Notes under the pieces: model-generated
What the model saw: only the letters and a program-made list of their open reading frames with translations
Told to the model about the DNA's origin: nothing
Databases searched by the model: none
NCBI GenBank assembly: GCA_021234155.1
Contig: JAJEKV010000040.1
Location: 9,467,541 to 9,531,540 of the forward strand
DNA from: Isoetes taiwanensis
Taxonomy: Eukaryota > Streptophyta > Lycopodiopsida > Isoetales > Isoetaceae
DNA: 64,000 nucleotides
Reading direction: 5' to 3'
Translations under genes and position numbers: made by a program
Shown here: one piece after another, positions 58,501-64,000 of the stretch
How the letters are laid out: every line of letters begins with the position of its first letter
Numbering within the stretch: position 1 is the stretch's first letter

Positions 58501-61500
58501 GACCCTGGCAGAAAGGGGGTAGGCTGAATTGGGAGGCGTAGATCTTGAAGGAGCATGCAAAGTTGCAACAAAGGCATGAGGTGTTGAGGAGGGCAGGCAA
58601 GTTGAAAAGGTAGATTGAGAAAGGAAGCAACAAATGTAAAAGGTGAAACTTGCACATTTTGGGTGTTAAGTTTAGGGTTTAATTACTTGGAATTGTAATT
58701 GCCAGGCATCATTAACTCTTCTATACTAATGCCTAATTCAAATAGTAAGCATATGAATACATCTCGACTACATACACTTATTTTTTGTAGGCATAAGAAT
58801 GCTCAATCGAGGAATACAGCGCAGGTATTTGTGTATGTTTTTAAAAATAATTATGTCGTTTCAAGTTAACATTCTATTATTCTTTATGTAGAATGGTGGA
58901 GAACATAGAAGGCGTTGAGAGAATTTCGCACTCCACTTTTCCCATTCAAGAATAGCCGGCCCTAAACCTCGATGAAAGTGGTTGTCCCCGGAGCAGTGAA
59001 GCTTTGTGCGCTGACCAACTTCGAGGATGTGAACCGCCTTGGCCAATGTGGAACTCTATGGCGGGTGATTCTCCATTCTTTCCCTGTTTTTGAAGCATTT
59101 ATCAAGATTTGGAAAGCTTTTTTATGAATATGCTCTTATTTGTGACCTTGTGCTCAATTAGGTATTTGCATGATAAGTTCTTAGCGAGGAGTGGAAGCCG
59201 GGAATCCATATCTTCTCACGCTTCTGATTACTTTTTTATTCAAGGAGGCTTCAAGCAACAAGAAAGAAATGATGCATCAAAATTACTTGCGTGAGCGGTG
59301 AAGCAAGGAGTTCTTTGGGCTAGTAATGGCTAAATGCTAATACATCCTGCATCATTGCTTGAGAGCGAACACTTACGTCGCCCATATTTATATGCGAGAG
59401 CAAGTCTAAAGTTCTAGATGCACCCATTTGTACATATCTGAACCCTTTAAATGGCTTTGCCACAAATGAAAAGGCAATTAGAGGGTATGACATCCCTTTG
59501 ATATGTTTTTTTATTTCAATTAGTATCTCGATGTTTCTTTGAAACTTACGCGGCAATTTTATATCGCGCGCTTGAGACTACACGCATGAGATCTTGATGA
59601 GTCAGACATCAAAGGAATACGTTACTTGAGGAAAAGTAACATAAAAGGTATAAATTACGTTGAAATGCCGCGGCAAGCGACTTGACATCTTACGGGTTGT
59701 TTTGTGATATGACTTTATGCACAAGTTTGTTGACCTACTTATTTAGGAAAGACTCAAAAGGTACATTATTCATGATCAATTTGAACATTGGCACATTATT
59801 CCCTTTTCATGATCCAATTCTAACATTGGCACATTATTATATATTGTAAGATTACACAAAGGCGGACACATGTATGGCAGGTATGCCCTTTCCACGACAA
59901 CGAGGTCTTGATAGGCATCTACATTAATTTAAGGAGTGGTGGTACGCTCCCAACAATAACTTCTATATAGAACAGCCGCGAGGCGAGATGCACTTTCGAA
60001 AAGAGTCATTTGGTAGTTAAATCTTCCTTGGATGCCATTTGGTCTCCAAACATGTCCTTGAACTTCACCGATCTTGAATATTTTAAATTATATTTTTAGT
60101 CTAAATAAATTTGAGTATATTGTGCATATGGCCCGATTCTCATGGCCGGATAGATATAAGCGGTCCAATTTAAACATTTCTCTTATTCAATTTCATCATG
60201 TGTTTTATTGTTGGCGAGGTTTAGGGAAAATAAGGTCTTAGTGTTGATATTGGCGAGGAGGGGATTTGAGTTTGCAATGCTCACATCAAGGATGAGTTCT
60301 CATTTGCAAAAACACAGCATGCTAGGCCGATAGGGATAGGGGATAGAGTGTATTCAGGCTGGCATGAGGGTCTTCTCTATTATGCACATGCCATTGCTTT
60401 GATTTGGAGATATGATGCGGCGCCACTTAGTTTAGTATCTTTGACATAATTGAAGCGAGCCCCTAAAAAGTAGGGAGCTTTCAGGATCCCCGAAATTCAT
60501 AGTATTGGGAAGAAGTAGGTGTTAGATTACTTCCATTTAGAATAAACTTAGTGCAAAATCTTTATGTGAAGAACTTGGAAGTTATTTCAGTGAATTTCCC
60601 AAGTATCATAGGGAGGCATTTGATGATACACGATACAAGTGCGCATTAAATCCCCTTATACTCATACATTTGTATACCACCATGGTCACTTACAAACAAA
60701 ATGATAGCGTTGAAGCGCCTCTACCCTGGATTGAAGGGCTCCACTTGTCGCGGATGAGGAGATTTCAACATCGTGAGAGGATCACGTTCATTGCAATTGA
60801 TGCATTTGACAAGTTGGTTATGGAATGGATCACATATAGTATAAAGGTTCGGATCACGATTGCGGGCATGCACTCACATGTATGGTCGATGACTACCTTT
60901 CGATGACGAGGAAATGATTTGTTCGGCGAAGCCGCGTACCGAGCGCCAACATCCGCGACACACCCATGGCGGTGAGGCTAGCGCTATGGCATATTTGCAT
61001 TTTAACCTTTCCGGATCATCGCAGGCTCATACCTTGCATACTTTAAGAAGGTAGTAGTGTTAACCGTCTTCTAAAGATTAAGTTGATAGTATTCACGTGT
61101 ATTCGTCACGAGTCCGAGTCATCGAAGTCACTCCCCATACACCGAGGCTTTTAAGTGGCGCCCATGAAGTTTGGCGTAAAGAAACCAGCGATGGGAGGAA
61201 AGAAAAGCGTGTATCACTCTTTGGAGGCGAAGATGATCGGTGATGAAGTTGCTTATGGGTTGAAGGATGAAATCGGCTTAGGTTAAAATTTGCATCGCGA
61301 CACGAGTCGCGAGCGAGAGATCTCAAGCCCAGGCAGGCTCTTACGCGAAGCGGTCGATGATTCATACAAGCGCAGAAACTATTACCCGATTTACAATCTC
61401 AACTTGCGAGATTTAGTAGCAAATGCTACTAAAACACGGTAAATTTGCATCATGAAAACATACTTTGGCGGAAAAGGTGAGAAACGACAAAACAAAAAAA

Positions 61501-61889
61501 ACACGAAAATATAGGGCTTAGTAGAAACGGGGAAAATGAAGATATAAACCTTAGGATCATAGCACACTTCTTCACGGACATCATGCATCTGCTTAGACCC
61601 CCAGACATTTACATAGCGAGAAGGCTTGGTAAGCCAACAAGTTTTAGCAGGTAGTCTAGTCAAGTTTATGCAGAAGAAGCTACCAAAGCAGGGGTTCTGA
61701 GAATAGAGGGAGCAACTATAAAGGGGCCAAAAGAATTTGAAGTTGACATGGACCTATCTCTGCACAATTAGAAGTTAAAGAGAATGGGCAAAGTAAAAGA
61801 GGCGGAGAACAAGGATTTGTTGCATATTTGGATAGATCGCGGGAGGCCGTAGTAACCCGGGAAAAGGAGAGAATAGGTACTTAGGACTT
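55531..61889. other. No gene recognised; decayed repeat DNA
   Basis: Frames are short and broken throughout. The word CAAATAGTGCA recurs at about 55517, 55559 and 56438, the first within a small palindrome (CAAATAGTGCAGGCCGCTAT, then TTG). From about 58.9 kb rightwards the sequence has many GCGAG/CGCG words and fragmentary protein-like stretches (for example 60670-60906) that I cannot assign. Possibly 5' parts of the LINE that follows. Confidence 0.35.
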
Positions 61890-64000
61890 TGAGGTTGTTG
61901 TCATGGAATATACACGAGGCTTTCCACGAGGGGAGAGAAAATAGGCTGCAAAGCATGGAGGTCTTAAGCCGGGGGATGGATGGTAGCTACTCTTTCTGAG
62001 ACATGGGAGCGTAAACAAGACCCACTTCGAGATATCCCGGGATTTATGATAATAGACTGTATGGAATATATGGGAGAGGCAGGTGAGGTTATGAGGTGGA
62101 TTGGTGATATATGCGGGCGAAGTTATTAATCATATAGCATTGATAGCAAAAGCATGAATTCAGTAACATATGAGGTTCCTGGGGTAAGATATATGGTAAA
62201 TGCATTAGGGTGTATGTAGCGTGACATGCTGCCTACACGGCTCCACTAACATGGCGTACAACAGCCCAAGCGAGGCCTAGATAGAGACAATCCAACTGCA
62301 TGATTTGAGCAAAGGAAACCACGATTTACAAAGATTTGGGAAGTAATAGTTGTGGGGAGACAATTAATGCAAGAACAAAGAGATCACGAGGGCTGTAGCC
62401 ATTTGCAAGAAGGAGATCGCTCTTATTGAAGATGATGAGAGATTTAGAAGACATTCCACCGGACGGATTAGAAATGCAATGGGGAACCAAATTGCTTGAT
62501 TTAGAACAACATGTCTTAAGATTACCGTGGAATGGAGAAGTACAAAACATTCAATACAAGCACATGCATTACGCCCGATGGGAGGTGGCTGCAGCAGACT
62601 GCCCTCACACAGTGGTGAACTACTTAAGCATTTTGAATTCCAAAGCAAATTGCGAGGAATCACGATCATATAGATTTGTGTTTTGAATTATGCGGGCAAA
62701 TTAGTGTACTCGAGAAACACATGTTGGTTTTCAAACACAAGAAGCTGAAATTGGATCATGCTAGCGGGATATTTTCCAAAAACATGTGGACCAAGCATTA
62801 AGTCTACATCGGTGGAGAGGCGGGCTGACTAGGGGGCTGATTACGTCTCACTACAGGACATCCTATAAGAAAGGAGGCTTACTTTAATGTTTTGCGTTTT
62901 ACAGACGGAAGGTAAGATTATCCCACCAACACATGATGTGAGACCTTTGAATGTTCACTGGGCTCCAATTGCCCCAAAAGGAGTAGAGTGAAACCAAAGT
63001 GAGGTACAAAGCGACTTATCGGGGAGAAGAGGGCTATGAAGAGTTGAGCGGCAAGAGAAACTTGGGAGCTACATTTCCACGCCCTTTACGAAAACTTTTA
63101 CGCGGAATACCTCAAAGGACACGGATAAACAGCAGGTTAAAGGAGGAGGATATACACACACAGCTCATACACGATCTCACTATTATGAAGATACTGCCAC
63201 GAGGAATGGAGTCCATAAGAAAGTGGCGAGGGTATCTATTCACGATTCTGCGAGTAGGCGCATGACCTTAGAAGCGTTTTGAAAAGCGGTAAAGGGTACG
63301 CGAATCTCTTGAAGGGTTAAAAGCTGAAGCTACATTAAAATAGGGAGGTAGACACTTCTTCAAGTAGTAACCAACTTGACTAAATACTTGATCAAGGAAG
63401 CATGGGGAGTCATGGCAATTAAACAAATTGGTCAGTGCATAAATAGAATTTTTAAGGCAGGATGCCTCTAACTGTCAGAACTTAATCATGGTAGGGAGTA
63501 TCTATTCCAAACTCTTAAGGTTTTGCTGCTTTGGAACAGAAATTAAGCTCATGGGCTTAAGGGAAAAGAGCCACATGCCAAACCACGTTTTAGAAGAGAG
63601 CACAGCCGTCATGCTCTTACACCTACAGGGTGCTTGCTCATTGAAAGCAAAAGATTAGAAGCCCGGCGCATCTTTAAGTTTATTGACTCTCCAGCTTTAA
63701 ATCTGATACCAAGGATAGGCCGGGTAAGTAGAATAGAAAGGAGATTGGAGTCAAAGTCTACACTTAGGAATTAGGTATCGGCTATACAAAGAGATTATAA
63801 GCCAGTGGAAGACCATCCGGCTGCAAATTCATAGTACTATTGGGGGTGAGACAAAGAACATTCATTGTCCTGCCAACTCTTTTTGGGTTGTATATTGATG
63901 ATTTTGCAATGTTCATGGATGGGAGAGAAGGGGCTGATTAGACTTCGGCTAAGGGATTTTGTGATCAAAGCTGACACTCTATGCCCGATGATGTGGTACT
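61890..64000 (+). mobile_element. Decayed LINE ORF2: endonuclease and reverse transcriptase, continues past window
   Basis: Near 61888 the frame reads LRLLSWNIHEAFHEGRENRL, the start of an APE-type endonuclease (LSWN motif). A frame change then gives ATLSETWERKQDPLRDIPGF (about 61980-62045), the LSETW motif. RT pieces follow, including QCINRIFKAG-type sequence (about 63430) and LPTLFGLYIDDFAMFMDGRE (about 63868-63930). At the right edge TATGCCCGATGATGTGGTA (63981-63999) is the YADDVV box with one inserted base. Frame changes occur every 50-150 bp. The element's 3' half lies beyond the window. Confidence 0.7.

Overview
This window is nuclear DNA of a land plant. Evidence: spliced genes with GT-AG introns, a plant-only phragmoplast kinesin, a plastid-type diterpene synthase, an oleosin, a LISCL-type GRAS regulator, and copia, LINE, hAT and tRNA-derived SINE relics. 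Several introns are very short (60-80 bp) and much of the intergenic DNA is decayed LINE and DNA-transposon sequence. A spore-bearing vascular plant (fern or lycophyte) would fit, but the sequence alone does not prove this.

Layout. 1-4.4 kb (+): 3' part of a KIN-12A/B (PAKRP1-type) kinesin. Its tail carries a tandem protein repeat and its main tail exon is broken by two one-base frameshifts. 4.4-7.2 kb: a tRNA-Pro-derived SINE-like unit and a roughly 0.6 kb tandem duplication. 7.2-7.9 kb (+): fragment of an FCP1/NIF-type phosphatase. 8.4-10.8 kb (-): decayed hAT transposase. 11-12 kb: simple repeats. 12.6-17.6 kb (-): a 14-exon, apparently intact 809-residue class I diterpene synthase resembling ent-kaurene synthase, reconstructed exon by exon with every splice phase closing. 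18.7-19.1 kb (+): a small intronless oleosin with an RY motif and TATA box immediately upstream. 19.3-19.8 kb: a cluster of related foldback palindromes.

21-30 kb: LINE 3' ends and other repeats, including two 5'-truncated copies of one LINE family that ends in (TAGAA)n and has recognisable target-site duplications. 31.0-31.5 kb (-): a two-exon small gene with a possible Myb/SANT-like segment. 32.3-35.4 kb (+): a heavily decayed transposase-like gene of a family I recognise but cannot name. 36-39 kb: local repeats and a short ORF whose N-terminus resembles the histone H3 tail. 43.4-46.3 kb (-): L1-like LINE ORF2. 46.8-48.8 kb (+): intact single-exon GRAS gene. 51.7-55.5 kb (+): copia element with 5' LTR and PBS, no 3' LTR seen, and a LINE 3' end inserted in it. 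55.5-61.9 kb: nothing assignable. 61.9-64 kb (+): 5' endonuclease and RT of another decayed LINE running off the right edge.

The host genes (kinesin, diterpene synthase, oleosin, GRAS) do not form an obvious pathway cluster. They are separate genes spaced by transposon debris. I see no prokaryotic features, CRISPR array, rRNA gene or intact tRNA gene.
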